From NCBI GenBank assembly GCA_002337055.1, contig DDFG01000004.1, positions 993,078 through 1,057,077 of the forward strand: a DNA stretch of 64,000 nucleotides. The letters run 5' to 3'. A model generated the notes under the pieces. That model ran no database searches, was not told where the DNA came from, and saw only the letters and a list, made by a program, of their open reading frames with translations. This document shows, one piece after another, positions 33,836 through 42,558 of the stretch. Source of the DNA: Betaproteobacteria bacterium UBA1934. GTDB lineage: Bacteria > Pseudomonadota > Gammaproteobacteria > Burkholderiales > Rhodocyclaceae. A program made the translations under genes and the position numbers. Numbering within the stretch: position 1 is the first letter of the stretch; every line of letters starts with the position of its first letter.

Positions 33836-34150
33836 TCATCCCTCAATCGACAGCCACACGCGACCGTTGTCGACCCGTGCCTCGTGCCGGCGCACGCAAC
33901 CCTGATCGGGCGCGACGGCTTCGCCCGATTCCAGCTCGATCAGCCAGTTGTGCAGCGGGCAGGCGACCCGGTGTCCGAGCACCATACCCTGAGACAGAGG
34001 CCCCCCCTTGTGCGGACAACGGTCGTCGAGGGCGAAGACGCGGTCGTCGGCCGTGCGAAACACGGCCACATCACCATGCGGTGCCTCGACCACGCGGCTT
34101 CCCTGACGCGGAATCTCGTCCAGGGCGCAAAGATCATACAGTTGGCTCAT
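33836..34150 (-). CDS. nirD: Nitrite reductase [NAD(P)H] small subunit, Rieske type
   Basis: 104 residues. A Rieske-fold protein that pairs with NirB. Both Rieske ligand pairs are present (CPHKGG and CPLHNW), so a [2Fe-2S] cluster should be bound; some NirD proteins have lost these residues. GGGAG precedes the ATG at 34150; the longer upstream frame runs out of nirB sequence and is not supported. It lies 14 bases after nirB. Confidence 0.93.
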   Translation of the reverse strand: MSQLYDLCALDEIPRQGSRVVEAPHGDVAVFRTADDRVFALDDRCPHKGGPLSQGMVLGHRVACPLHNWLIELESGEAVAPDQGCVRRHEARVDNGRVWLSIEG

Positions 34151-34164
34151 GGCTACTCCCAGGC

Positions 34165-36627
34165 TTAGGCACTGACCGGCTCGGTGAGCCGGATCGGAAT
34201 AAAGGCGCGCTTCTTCGCCGCATTGGCAACCTGCTCGGCCCATGGATCGGCGGCATCCTTCAGCGCGTACAGCAAACGCTCGTACAACGTCTGCCGGTTT
34301 TCCGGATCGTCGACCACCCGTTGCTTGATATGGTCGAAGCCCACCCGATGCACGTAGTGCACGGTACGCTCCAGGTAGAACGCCTCCTCGCGGTACAGTT
34401 GCAGGAAGGCGCCGGCGATCTGCTTCACCTCGTCGTCGCTGCCGGCCTTGCAGAGAAAATGCGCGACCTCGGTCTTGATGCCGCCGTTACCGGCGATGTG
34501 GATTTCCCAACCGGAATCGACGCCGATAATGCCGACATCCTTGATCCCTGCCTCGGCGCAGTTGCGCGGGCAACCGGAGACCGCCAGCTTGACCTTGTGC
34601 GGCGACCACATGGCGAAAAGCATGCGCTCGAGCGCCACACCCAGGCGCATCGACGCCTGCGTGCCGAAACGGCAATGCTCGCTGCCGACGCAGGTCTTCA
34701 CGGTGCGGATCGACTTGCCGTAGGCGTGCCCGGAGACCATGCCCGCCTCGCCGAGATCGGCCCAGATCGCCGGCAGATCGGCCTTCTTGATGCCGAGCAG
34801 GTCGATACGCTGGCCACCGGTCACCTTGACGGTCGGCACCGCGTACTTGTCGGCCACGTCGGCGATGGCGCGCAGTTCGGCCGGCGTCGTCAGCCCGCCC
34901 AGCATGCGCGGCACCACCGAATAGGTGCCGTCCTTCTGAATGTTGGCGTGCGCCCGCTCGTTGATCAGGCGCGATTGCGGGTCATCCTCCGCCTCGTGCG
35001 GCCAGGTCGAAATCAGGTAATAGTTGAGCGCCGGCCGGCAGGTCGTGCAACCGTTTGGCGTGCGCCAGCCCATGCCCTGCATCGCGGCGGGGATGGAAAG
35101 ATACTTGTTGTCGCGGATCGCCTGCCGTACGGCGCCATGCGCCAGATCGGTGCAGCCACACACCGGCTTGTCGGCCGCCGTGGTCGGCTTGTAGGCGCCG
35201 CCGACCGTGGAGGCCAGAATCTGTTCGACCAACCCGGTACAGGAACCGCAGCTCGACGCCGCCTTGGTGTGCTTCTTGACCTCATCGACGGTGAACAAGC
35301 CGTTTTCGCGGATCGCCTTGACGATGGTGCCCTTGCAGACGCCATTGCAGCCGCACACTTCGGCCGTGTCCGGCATGCTCGCCGCCTTGTTGCCACCGGC
35401 ATGGCCGGTGTCGCCGAGCGAGCTTTCGCCAAACATCAGATGATCGCGCACTTCGCGGATGTCCTGCTGGTCTTTCAGCAGGCGGAAATACCAGGCACCG
35501 TCGGCGGTGTCGCCGATCAGGCAGGCGCCGATCAGGCGGTCGCCCTTGACCACCAGCTTCTTGTACACGCCGGCTGCCGGGTCGTGCAGCGCGATTTCCT
35601 CGGTTTCCTTGCCGCCGGTGAAATCGCCGGCCGAAAAGACGTCGATGCCGGTGACCTTGAGCTTGGTCGAAGTCAGCGAGCCGGTGTAGCGGCCGATGCC
35701 GAATTCGGCCAGATGCGTGGCACAGACCTTGGCCTGCTCGAACAGCGGTGCCACCAGCCCGTAGGCGGTGCCGCGATGGCTGGCGCATTCGCCGACCGCG
35801 TAGATGCGCGGATCGGTCACCGTTTGCAGGGTGTCGCTGACGACAATGCCGCGATTGACGTGCAGCCCGCAGCTTTCCGCCAGCCCGGTCGCCGGACGGA
35901 TGCCGGCGGCCACCACGACGAGATCCGCCGGCAGGGTCATGCCATCCTTCAGCCGCACCGCCGCGACACGTCCGCTTTCGCCGCCCACCAGGGCCTCGGT
36001 GTGACGGGCGAGCAGGAACTTGAGGCCGCGATCTTCCAGCGCTTTCTGCAACATGCCGGCGGCGACCCGGTCGAGCTGGCGCTCCATGATCCAGTCGCCG
36101 ATGTGGATCACCGTCACGTCCATCCCGCGCAGCTTCAGGCCGTTGGCCGCCTCCAGCCCGAGCAGGCCGGCGCCGATGACCACGGCATGGCGGTGCGACT
36201 GGGCGGCCGCAATCATCGCCTCGGTGTCCGCAATGTCACGGTAGCCGAGCACGCCCGGCAGATCGCTGCCGGGAACGGGCGGGATGAAGGGCGTCGAACC
36301 GGTGGCGAGCAGCAGGCGGTCGTATTCCGCCACCGTGCCGTCCGCGGCGATCACCGTGCGCCGCACGCGGTCGATCTTCTCGACCTTCTTGCCGGCGTGC
36401 AGCGTGATGCGGTTATCGCGGTACCAGTCGAAATCGTTCAGCACGATGTCGGGCAGGGTCATTTCACCCGCCAGCACCGGCGAGAGCAGGATGCGGTTGT
36501 AGTTGCCGTGCGGTTCCGCGCCGAAAACGGTGATGTCGTACAGATCCGGCGCGATCTTCAGCAGTTCTTCCAGCGCCCGGCAGCCGGCCATGCCATTGCC
36601 CACCATGACAAGTTTCTGCTTTTTCAT
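34165..36627 (-). CDS. nirB: Nitrite reductase [NAD(P)H] large subunit
   Basis: 820 residues. The N-terminal FAD/NAD-binding reductase part contains GNGMAG, LLLATGS and VIGAGLLGLE. Two BFD-like Cys regions follow (CGCNGVCKG with CGSC, and CGCTD with CTTC). The C-terminal half is a siroheme/[4Fe-4S] nitrite reductase with TCVGSEHCRFG (near 645) and SGCPRNCAEAG (near 685), the four cluster ligands. It reduces nitrite to ammonium in the cytoplasm together with NirD. AAGGAG stands before the ATG. Third-from-last gene of the operon after nrtABD. Confidence 0.95.
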   Translation of the reverse strand: MKKQKLVMVGNGMAGCRALEELLKIAPDLYDITVFGAEPHGNYNRILLSPVLAGEMTLPDIVLNDFDWYRDNRITLHAGKKVEKIDRVRRTVIAADGTVAEYDRLLLATGSTPFIPPVPGSDLPGVLGYRDIADTEAMIAAAQSHRHAVVIGAGLLGLEAANGLKLRGMDVTVIHIGDWIMERQLDRVAAGMLQKALEDRGLKFLLARHTEALVGGESGRVAAVRLKDGMTLPADLVVVAAGIRPATGLAESCGLHVNRGIVVSDTLQTVTDPRIYAVGECASHRGTAYGLVAPLFEQAKVCATHLAEFGIGRYTGSLTSTKLKVTGIDVFSAGDFTGGKETEEIALHDPAAGVYKKLVVKGDRLIGACLIGDTADGAWYFRLLKDQQDIREVRDHLMFGESSLGDTGHAGGNKAASMPDTAEVCGCNGVCKGTIVKAIRENGLFTVDEVKKHTKAASSCGSCTGLVEQILASTVGGAYKPTTAADKPVCGCTDLAHGAVRQAIRDNKYLSIPAAMQGMGWRTPNGCTTCRPALNYYLISTWPHEAEDDPQSRLINERAHANIQKDGTYSVVPRMLGGLTTPAELRAIADVADKYAVPTVKVTGGQRIDLLGIKKADLPAIWADLGEAGMVSGHAYGKSIRTVKTCVGSEHCRFGTQASMRLGVALERMLFAMWSPHKVKLAVSGCPRNCAEAGIKDVGIIGVDSGWEIHIAGNGGIKTEVAHFLCKAGSDDEVKQIAGAFLQLYREEAFYLERTVHYVHRVGFDHIKQRVVDDPENRQTLYERLLYALKDAADPWAEQVANAAKKRAFIPIRLTEPVSA

Positions 36628-36638
36628 TTAGTTTCTCC

Positions 36639-37430
36639 TTACGCCGCCTTCTTCAACTGCTTGCGATAGAGGAAATCAAGAATGGCGGCGCGCGCATGGG
36701 CGAATTCCGGCACTTCCGCCAGCTCCAGACGATTGCGCGGACGCGGCAGCTTGACTTCGAGAATCTCGCCGATGGTCGCCGCCGGGCCGTTGGTCAGCAT
36801 CACCACGCGGTCGGAAAGCAGCACCGCCTCATCGACGTCGTGCGTCACCATCACCGTGGTGGCGCCGCTCTCGGCGGTGATCCGCATCAGCTCGTCCTGC
36901 AAACCGGCGCGGGTCAGCGCATCGAGCGCACCGAAGGGTTCGTCCATCAGCAGGATCTTGGGCGACATCGCCAGCGCGCGGGCAATGCCGACGCGCTGCT
37001 TCATGCCGCCGGAAATCTCGTTGGGAAACTTGGTCTCGGCATGCGCCAGATGCACCAGTTCGAGCGCGTCATGCGTGCGCTGCTTGAGTTTGGCCTTGCC
37101 TTCTTTCTTGCCGAACACGCTTTCGACGGCGAGATAGATGTTGTCGAAGCATGTCAACCAGGGCAGCAACGAGTGATTCTGGAACACCACCGCACGGTCC
37201 GGGCCAGGGCCGGCGATTTCGCGGCCGTCGCAGATCATCGCGCCGGAAGTCGGCAAGGTCAGGCCGGCGATTAGGTTCAGCAGCGTCGATTTGCCACAGC
37301 CGGAGTGCCCGATCAGCGACACGAACTCGCCCTGGGCGATTTCCAGGTTGATGTCGCGCAGCGCGGTGAACGTGCCGAGCTTGGTGTCGAAGGTCTGCCC
37401 GACGTTTTCGATTTGCACCAGTTTTTTCAT
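36639..37430 (-). CDS. nrtD: Nitrate/nitrite ABC transporter ATP-binding protein
   Basis: 263 residues. ABC ATPase with Walker A GHSGCGKST, Q-loop FQNHSLLPW, signature ISGGMKQRVG, Walker B ILLMDEPFGALD and the switch His in MVTHDVDEA. It matches NrtD/SsuB/TauB transporters. GGAG precedes the ATG at 37430; the longer open frame reaches into nrtB out of frame. There is no NrtC-type fused ATPase here, so NrtD should work as a homodimer. Confidence 0.92.
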   Translation of the reverse strand: MKKLVQIENVGQTFDTKLGTFTALRDINLEIAQGEFVSLIGHSGCGKSTLLNLIAGLTLPTSGAMICDGREIAGPGPDRAVVFQNHSLLPWLTCFDNIYLAVESVFGKKEGKAKLKQRTHDALELVHLAHAETKFPNEISGGMKQRVGIARALAMSPKILLMDEPFGALDALTRAGLQDELMRITAESGATTVMVTHDVDEAVLLSDRVVMLTNGPAATIGEILEVKLPRPRNRLELAEVPEFAHARAAILDFLYRKQLKKAA

Positions 37431-37441
37431 GACGGATCTCC

Positions 37442-38335
37442 TCAGACGTTCTCGTGCGTAAAGCGGCGGGCAATCAGCAGCAGCGTCTGTTCCAGCATGA
37501 GACCGACGATGCCGATGACGAAGATGGCGATGATGATGCTTTCGACCTTTAGGTTGTTCCACTCGTCCCACACCCAGAAACCGATGCCGACGCCACCGGT
37601 CAGCATTTCGGCGGCGACGATGACCAGCCACGCGGTGCCGATGGAAAGACGCACACCCGTCAGCAGGTAGGGCAGCACGGCCGGGAAGAGAATCTTGCTG
37701 AAGACCTTGGCTTCCGACAGGCGCAGCACGCGGGCAACGTTCAGGTAATCCTGCGGCACGCGGCGCACGCCCTCGGCGGTATTCAGGATCATCGGCCAGA
37801 TCGAGCAGATGAAGATGGTCCAGGTCGCCGCCGGGTCAGCCTTCTTGAACACCAGCAACCCGATAGGCAGCCAGGCCAGCGGCGACACCGGGCGAAGCAG
37901 GCTGATCAGCGGATTGAGCATGCCGGCAGTAAATTGAAAGCGGCCGATGATGAAGCCGAGCGGGATGCCCACCGCCGCAGCCAGCCCGAACCCGATCCCC
38001 ACGCGCTTCAGCGAAGAGAGAATGTTCCAGCCGATACCCTGGTCGTTCGGCCCGTTCTGGTAGAAGGGGTCGGCAAAGAGGCGAACCGCTTCGTTCCAGG
38101 TTTGCAGCGGCCCCGGAATGCTGCCGCCGCGCATCGTGGCGAGGTGCCAGATTGCCACCAGCACCAGCAGACCAAGCAAGGGCGGAAGCACTTTGCGTGC
38201 GATATTGTTCATGGGGATTCTCCAGTCTTTGGCCGGTCGGGCGTCACGCACGACCGCCAGATGCGTCGGCCGGTCGGTCGGTCTCGCGACCGGCACCGGC
38301 TCGGCCGTGGGGTTGGGGTTGAGGGCGGGGGGCAT
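37442..38335 (-). CDS. nrtB: Nitrate/nitrite ABC transporter permease
   Basis: 297 residues. A binding-protein-dependent permease with six helices and the EAA loop (around NVARVLRLSEAKVFSKILFP). The start at 38335 has AAGGAG five bases upstream, right after the nrtA stop. It adds a Pro-rich 41-residue cytoplasmic extension; an internal ATG at 38212 also has GGAG, so the short form (256 residues) cannot be excluded. Confidence 0.9.
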   Translation of the reverse strand: MPPALNPNPTAEPVPVARPTDRPTHLAVVRDARPAKDWRIPMNNIARKVLPPLLGLLVLVAIWHLATMRGGSIPGPLQTWNEAVRLFADPFYQNGPNDQGIGWNILSSLKRVGIGFGLAAAVGIPLGFIIGRFQFTAGMLNPLISLLRPVSPLAWLPIGLLVFKKADPAATWTIFICSIWPMILNTAEGVRRVPQDYLNVARVLRLSEAKVFSKILFPAVLPYLLTGVRLSIGTAWLVIVAAEMLTGGVGIGFWVWDEWNNLKVESIIIAIFVIGIVGLMLEQTLLLIARRFTHENV

Positions 38336-38344
38336 CGCTACTCC

Positions 38345-39622
38345 TTAGGCCTTGACCTTGAAGGCGCCGGCGTACTTCTTCGGGTCCTTGCCGTCCCAGA
38401 TCACACCGTCGATCAGTTTGCTAGTGCGCATCTCGGATTTCGGCAACGCCACGCCAGCCGCCGTGGCGGCTTCCTTGTAGATATCAATGCGATTGACTTT
38501 CTTGGCGGTAGCCAGGTAGTCCGGTTCGTCCTTGAGCAGGCCCCAACGCTTGTGCTGGGTCATGAACCACATGCCGTCGGAAAGGTACGGGAAATTCACC
38601 GCGCCGTCGTTGAAGAACTTCATGTGGTTCTTGTCATCCCAGGTCTTGCCCAGGCCGTTGGAGTAGCGACCCAGCATGCGCTCCAGAATGACTTCCATGT
38701 CGGTATTGACGTAGGCCTTCTGGGCGATGGTTTCGGCGGTCTTGCGGCGATTGGCGAGAGAGGCGTCGATCCAGCGGCCGGCTTCGATGATCGCAGCCGT
38801 CATGGCGCGCGCGGTGTTGGGGTTCTTCGCCACCCAGTCGGCAGTCGTGCCGAGCACCTTTTCCGGGTGATCGGTCCAGATATCCTGCGTCGTTGCGGCG
38901 GTAAAACCGATCTTGTCCATAATGGCGCGGTTGTTCCACGGCTCGCCGACGCAGAAGCCATCCATGTTGCCGACCCGCATGTTGGCCACCATCTGCGGCG
39001 GCGGCACGGTGATGGTCTTGACGTCTTTCAGCGGGTTGATGTCGTGCGCGCCCAGCCAGTAATACAGCCACATCGCGTGCGTGCCGGTGGGGAAGGTCTG
39101 GGCAAAGGTGTATTCGCCGGGTTTGCTGGTCAGCAGCTTCTTAAGGCCGGCGCCGTCGGTCACGCCCAAATCTTTCAACTTGTTGGCGAGCGTGATGGCC
39201 TGACCGTTGTTATTGAGGGTCATCAGCACGTTCATATCTTTCTTTGGCCCGCCAATGCCCATCTGCACACCATAGACCAAGCCGTAGAGAACATGCGCTG
39301 CGTCGAGTTCGCCGTTCACCAGCTTGTCGCGTACCGAGGCCCAGCTAGCCTCCTTGGTCGGGATGATCTTGATGCCGTATTTCTTGTCGAAGCCCATTTC
39401 GGCGGCCATGACCACGCTGGCGCAGTCGGTGAGCGGGATGAACCCGATCTTCACTTCGGTCTTCTCGGGCTTGTCGCTACCGGCGGCATGGGCGCCAGGA
39501 GCCACGCTGAGTCCGGAGATCAGGGCGGCGCCGCCAAACATGGCCGACGCTCGGAAGAATTCGCGGCGGCGTGGATCGAGGGGCGCGTTTTCGGAAACAG
39601 AATCAAATTCTTGCATGGCCAT
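38345..39622 (-). CDS. nrtA: Nitrate/nitrite ABC transporter substrate-binding protein with Tat-like signal
   Basis: 425 residues. Periplasmic nitrate-binding protein of the NrtA family: VKIGFIPLTDCASVVMA at the beginning of the mature part, TFPTGTHAMWLYYWLG, VPPPQMVANMRVGNMDGFCVGEPWN and the C-terminal FPYLSDGMWFMTQ. The N-terminus has a twin-arginine-like signal (RRREFFRAS and hydrophobic stretch ending AHA). GAGGAG precedes the ATG. First gene of the operon, lying beyond a 122-base leader with a terminator. Confidence 0.93.
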   Translation of the reverse strand: MAMQEFDSVSENAPLDPRRREFFRASAMFGGAALISGLSVAPGAHAAGSDKPEKTEVKIGFIPLTDCASVVMAAEMGFDKKYGIKIIPTKEASWASVRDKLVNGELDAAHVLYGLVYGVQMGIGGPKKDMNVLMTLNNNGQAITLANKLKDLGVTDGAGLKKLLTSKPGEYTFAQTFPTGTHAMWLYYWLGAHDINPLKDVKTITVPPPQMVANMRVGNMDGFCVGEPWNNRAIMDKIGFTAATTQDIWTDHPEKVLGTTADWVAKNPNTARAMTAAIIEAGRWIDASLANRRKTAETIAQKAYVNTDMEVILERMLGRYSNGLGKTWDDKNHMKFFNDGAVNFPYLSDGMWFMTQHKRWGLLKDEPDYLATAKKVNRIDIYKEAATAAGVALPKSEMRTSKLIDGVIWDGKDPKKYAGAFKVKA

Positions 39623-39653
39623 CTCCTCAAGAAAAAACAGAAAGCGTCAAAAC

Positions 39654-39704
39654 AAAAAGGCGTCCGTCTCTCCGCAAAGGGGGCGCGGAGGGACGGACGC
39701 CTTT
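39654..39704 (-). terminator. Leader terminator before nrtA, likely target of NasT antitermination
   Basis: Near-perfect GC-rich stem of about 19 bp read on the minus strand (AAAGGCGTCCGTC...GACGGACGCCTTT with CTCCGC/GCGGAG inner part) followed by TTTTTG. It lies inside the untranslated leader, upstream of nrtA, where a plain terminator would block the operon. This is the layout of ANTAR-regulated attenuators such as nasF of Klebsiella. Confidence 0.88.
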
Positions 39705-39718
39705 GTCCGTGATTACGG

Positions 39719-39738
39719 CCGGAACACCCTTGCTCCGG
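39719..39738 (-). promoter_or_regulatory. ANTAR-type hexaloop hairpin in the nas leader
   Basis: Minus-strand RNA CCGGAGC-AAGGGU-GUUCCGG: seven-base stem (one G-U pair) and a six-base loop with A at loop position 1 and G at position 4, the features recognised by ANTAR proteins. It lies between the predicted start site and the leader terminator. A second canonical hairpin was not found with confidence. Confidence 0.65.
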
Positions 39739-39754
39739 CTGATGACCAACCTAA

Positions 39755-39770
39755 TGCAAAGCGCGTGCCA
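39755..39770 (-). promoter_or_regulatory. Sigma54 promoter of the nrt-nir-nas operon
   Basis: Minus strand TGGCACG-CGCT-TTGCA, an exact match to the -24/-12 consensus with correct spacing. The predicted transcript start is near 39744, giving a leader of about 122 bases. Confidence 0.88.
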
Positions 39771-39844
39771 GGCTTGGGATTCGCACCGAAAGGGCCGTTC
39801 TGACTTGGTTTTCGGCGGGGCTTTGATTGCGAACAGTAGTTTTC

Positions 39845-39861
39845 TGCACAGCCTCAGTGCA
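39845..39861. promoter_or_regulatory. NtrC-binding site, promoter-proximal
   Basis: TGCAC-N7-GTGCA, a full match to the outer half-sites of the NtrC consensus, centred near -109 from the predicted sigma54 start. Confidence 0.75.
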
Positions 39862-39876
39862 TCATATTCGCTGCAA

Positions 39877-39893
39877 CGCACAACATTGGCGCA
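39877..39893. promoter_or_regulatory. NtrC-binding site, promoter-distal and weaker
   Basis: TGCGCC-N5-TGTGCG, two mismatches to the NtrC consensus, centred 32 bp upstream of the first site (near -141). The spacing of three helical turns matches cooperative tandem NtrC enhancers. Confidence 0.55.
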
Positions 39894-39899
39894 GCCGGG

Positions 39900-40475
39900 T
39901 CACAGCAACAGATCGGCCATGTCGATCACGCTTTGCGCCACGGTGCCGAGCGGTTGCGCTTTGTCCATGGCGAGCTTGCGCAACATGGCGTGCGCCGCCC
40001 CCTCGTCCAGACCGCGCCGATCCATCAAGATACCCTTGGCGCGCTCCACCACTGACCGCTCGGAGAGTTTGCGCGTTGCCGTCGCCAGCTCGCGGCGCAA
40101 GCTCTGATGCGCCTCGAAACGCGCCAGCGCAACGCTAATGATGGGTTTTAGCCTGGCGACTTCCAGCCCGTCTACAACGTAGGCGGAAACGCCCGCCGCC
40201 ACCGCCTGCTTGATCAGCGCGTCGTCGCTCTCGCGGGCGAAGACCAGCACCGGACGAGGTGCATCACGCTCCATCGCGGCAATATGCTCCAGCGTGTCGC
40301 GCGACGGGGCATCGGTCTCGATCAGAATGACATCCGGCTTAATACGGGCCACCTGATCCGGAAGATCGGAGGCCGAGGCGAGTACTGCCGCGACCTGATG
40401 GCCGGCCAGAATCAGGCCACGGCAGATATCCGCCGCCCGCTGCTGCAATTCGTCGATAACCAGGATACGGAGCAT
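39900..40475 (-). CDS. nasT: NasT-type ANTAR antiterminator with pseudo-receiver domain
   Basis: 191 residues. The N-terminal receiver-like domain (LRILVIDE) has Glu53 in ILIETDAP where the phospho-acceptor Asp would be, so control by phosphorylation is unlikely. The C-terminal ANTAR domain (RKLSERSVVERAKGILMDRRGLDEGAAHAMLRK) is the RNA-binding module. In NasS-NasT systems a nitrate-binding NasS holds NasT inactive until nitrate appears; no separate nasS is seen here. It lies just upstream of the nas leader, whose hexaloop hairpin and terminator are its probable targets. Confidence 0.88.
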   Translation of the reverse strand: MLRILVIDELQQRAADICRGLILAGHQVAAVLASASDLPDQVARIKPDVILIETDAPSRDTLEHIAAMERDAPRPVLVFARESDDALIKQAVAAGVSAYVVDGLEVARLKPIISVALARFEAHQSLRRELATATRKLSERSVVERAKGILMDRRGLDEGAAHAMLRKLAMDKAQPLGTVAQSVIDMADLLL

Positions 40476-40521
40476 GACGTTTACCTCGCAAGACCCGTGC
40501 CGGACTCTGCGGCCGCCGGGT

Positions 40522-42558
40522 TCAGCTCTTCAGCAGATCTTCCCGGCCACCGAGCCAGCGTTGCAGATGGCGGTCCGCCAACTCGGGGGCATCGTTCAGC
40601 AGTTCTTCCGCGATCTCGCGGGCGATCTCGACAAGATCGGCATCGGCGTCCAGATCCGCGTAGCGCAGCAACGGCAGGCCGCTCTGACGTGCCCCGACAA
40701 ACTCGCCCGGGCCACGCAACTGCAAATCCTGCCTCGCAATTTCGAAGCCATCGGTGTGTTCATAGATGATTTTCAGTCGCGCGCGAGCAGTTTCCGACAA
40801 CGGCTGGGCGTACATCAGCACACAAGCCGATTCGTGGACGCCCCGCCCGACCCGGCCGCGCAACTGGTGCAACTGCGCCAGCCCAAACCGTTCGGCGTGC
40901 TCGATGACCATGAGGCTGGCATTGGGGACGTCGACCCCCACCTCGATCACCGTCGTGGCTACCAATACATCCAGCGCCCCGCGCGCGAAGTCGCTCATCA
41001 CGGCCTGCTTCTCGTCGCCTTTCAACCGCCCGTGCACGAGGCCGATCCGCAGATGCGACAATTCGGCGCGCAACCGCTCGAAAGTCTCCAGCGCCGTTTG
41101 CAGTTGCAACGCCTCCGACTCCTCGATCAGCGGGCACACCCAGTAGGCCTGGCGCCCCTCGCGGACGCGCTCGTCGACATAGGCGGTCACTTCGGCGCGG
41201 CGGGCATCGCTGACCAGACGGGTGCGGATCGGCGTGCGCCCCGGCGGCAATTCGTCGAGAACGGAAACGTCGAGATCGGCGAAATAGCTCATCGCCAGCG
41301 TGCGGGGGATCGGTGTCGCGGACATCATCAACAGATGCGGGTTCGCTCCCTTCTGCCGCAGGGCCAGACGCTGCTGCACGCCAAAGCGGTGTTGTTCATC
41401 GACGATGGCAAGGCCCAGTCGCGCGAAATCGACGTGATCCTGGATCAGCGCATGGGTGCCGATGACCAGATGCGCTGCGTCCGCCATGGCCGCCAACTGG
41501 GTGCGCCGCGCCTTGGCCTTGAGACTGCCGGTCAGCCACGCCACCTGGAGGCCCAGCGGGCCCAGCCAGGCGGCCAGCTTCTGATAATGCTGTTCGGCCA
41601 AGATCTCCGTGGGCGCCATGAAAGCGGTTTGCCAGCCCGCTTCCGCCGCCGCGCAGGCAGCCAATGCCGCGACGATCGTTTTGCCGCTGCCGACATCGCC
41701 CTGGAGCAGGCGTTGCATCGGGAAAGCTTGCGCCAGATCGCGCCCGATCTCGGCCACCGCCCTTTGCTGCGCGCCCGTCAACCCGAACGGCAAGGCGCGC
41801 AAAAGGGCGGCGGCCTGTTCCCCGGCCGGCGCCAGCACCGGCGCGCCCCGCTCGCGACGCGTGCGGTAGGCACGGCGCAACGATAGCTGCTGGGCCAGTA
41901 GTTCGTCCAGCTTGATGCGCCGCCAGTGGGGGCAGTGTTTCTCGAGCGCCGCCGAGGCGGTTCCGGCCGGCGGCTCGTGCAATTGTTTCAGCGCCACATC
42001 GATGCCGGGCAGCGCCAGACGCACGCGCCACGCGGCCGGAATCGAATCGGTCAGGTCGACCGCCGCCCAGGCGCGCGCGATCTGCTTTCTGAGCGTGAGC
42101 TGACCGACTCCCGCCGTGGTCGGATAGATCGGGGTCAGCGTCGACGGCAGAACCTCACCCGCCTCCACCGCATGAAAGCGGGGATGCACCATCTCGGCTC
42201 CGAAAAACCCGCCCCTGACCTCGCCGAAGAACCGCACCCGCCGGCCGGGCGCCAGCAAAGCCTTCTGGCTGGGATAGAAGCTGAACAGGCGCACCCAGAG
42301 CTCGCCACTGTCGTCGCGCGCCCGCACCAGTAACTGGCGGCGCGGGCGAAACTGGATTTCCGCCGATTCCACCACCGCCTCGACCTGCACGGGCACCCCC
42401 CAAGGGGCTTCGGCAATCCGGGTCAGGCGGGTTTCGTCCTCGTAACGCAGCGGCAGGTGCAGCAACAGATCGACCGGCCGCGACAACCCCAGACGCGCCA
42501 GTTTCTTCTTCAGCGCTGCGGGCAGCCCGCCCTCGGAAGGGGCCCCTGGTGCAATCAT
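40522..42558 (-). CDS. recG: ATP-dependent DNA helicase RecG
   Basis: 678 residues. An N-terminal wedge (OB fold) domain precedes superfamily 2 helicase motifs: GDVGSGKT (Walker A), IVDEQHRFG (motif II), MMSATPIPRTL (III), VATTVIEVGVDVPNA (V) and the RVGRG motif VI. RecG remodels stalled forks and branched DNA. The length is near the usual 690. Its ATG overlaps the ridA stop (ATGA), so the pair is coupled. Confidence 0.96.
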   Translation of the reverse strand: MIAPGAPSEGGLPAALKKKLARLGLSRPVDLLLHLPLRYEDETRLTRIAEAPWGVPVQVEAVVESAEIQFRPRRQLLVRARDDSGELWVRLFSFYPSQKALLAPGRRVRFFGEVRGGFFGAEMVHPRFHAVEAGEVLPSTLTPIYPTTAGVGQLTLRKQIARAWAAVDLTDSIPAAWRVRLALPGIDVALKQLHEPPAGTASAALEKHCPHWRRIKLDELLAQQLSLRRAYRTRRERGAPVLAPAGEQAAALLRALPFGLTGAQQRAVAEIGRDLAQAFPMQRLLQGDVGSGKTIVAALAACAAAEAGWQTAFMAPTEILAEQHYQKLAAWLGPLGLQVAWLTGSLKAKARRTQLAAMADAAHLVIGTHALIQDHVDFARLGLAIVDEQHRFGVQQRLALRQKGANPHLLMMSATPIPRTLAMSYFADLDVSVLDELPPGRTPIRTRLVSDARRAEVTAYVDERVREGRQAYWVCPLIEESEALQLQTALETFERLRAELSHLRIGLVHGRLKGDEKQAVMSDFARGALDVLVATTVIEVGVDVPNASLMVIEHAERFGLAQLHQLRGRVGRGVHESACVLMYAQPLSETARARLKIIYEHTDGFEIARQDLQLRGPGEFVGARQSGLPLLRYADLDADADLVEIAREIAEELLNDAPELADRHLQRWLGGREDLLKS

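Noticed and set aside
33772..36669. 965-residue open frame on the plus strand across nirB and nirD
   Set aside because: The opposite strand holds NirB and NirD with all cofactor motifs; the plus-strand product matches nothing and is an antisense shadow.
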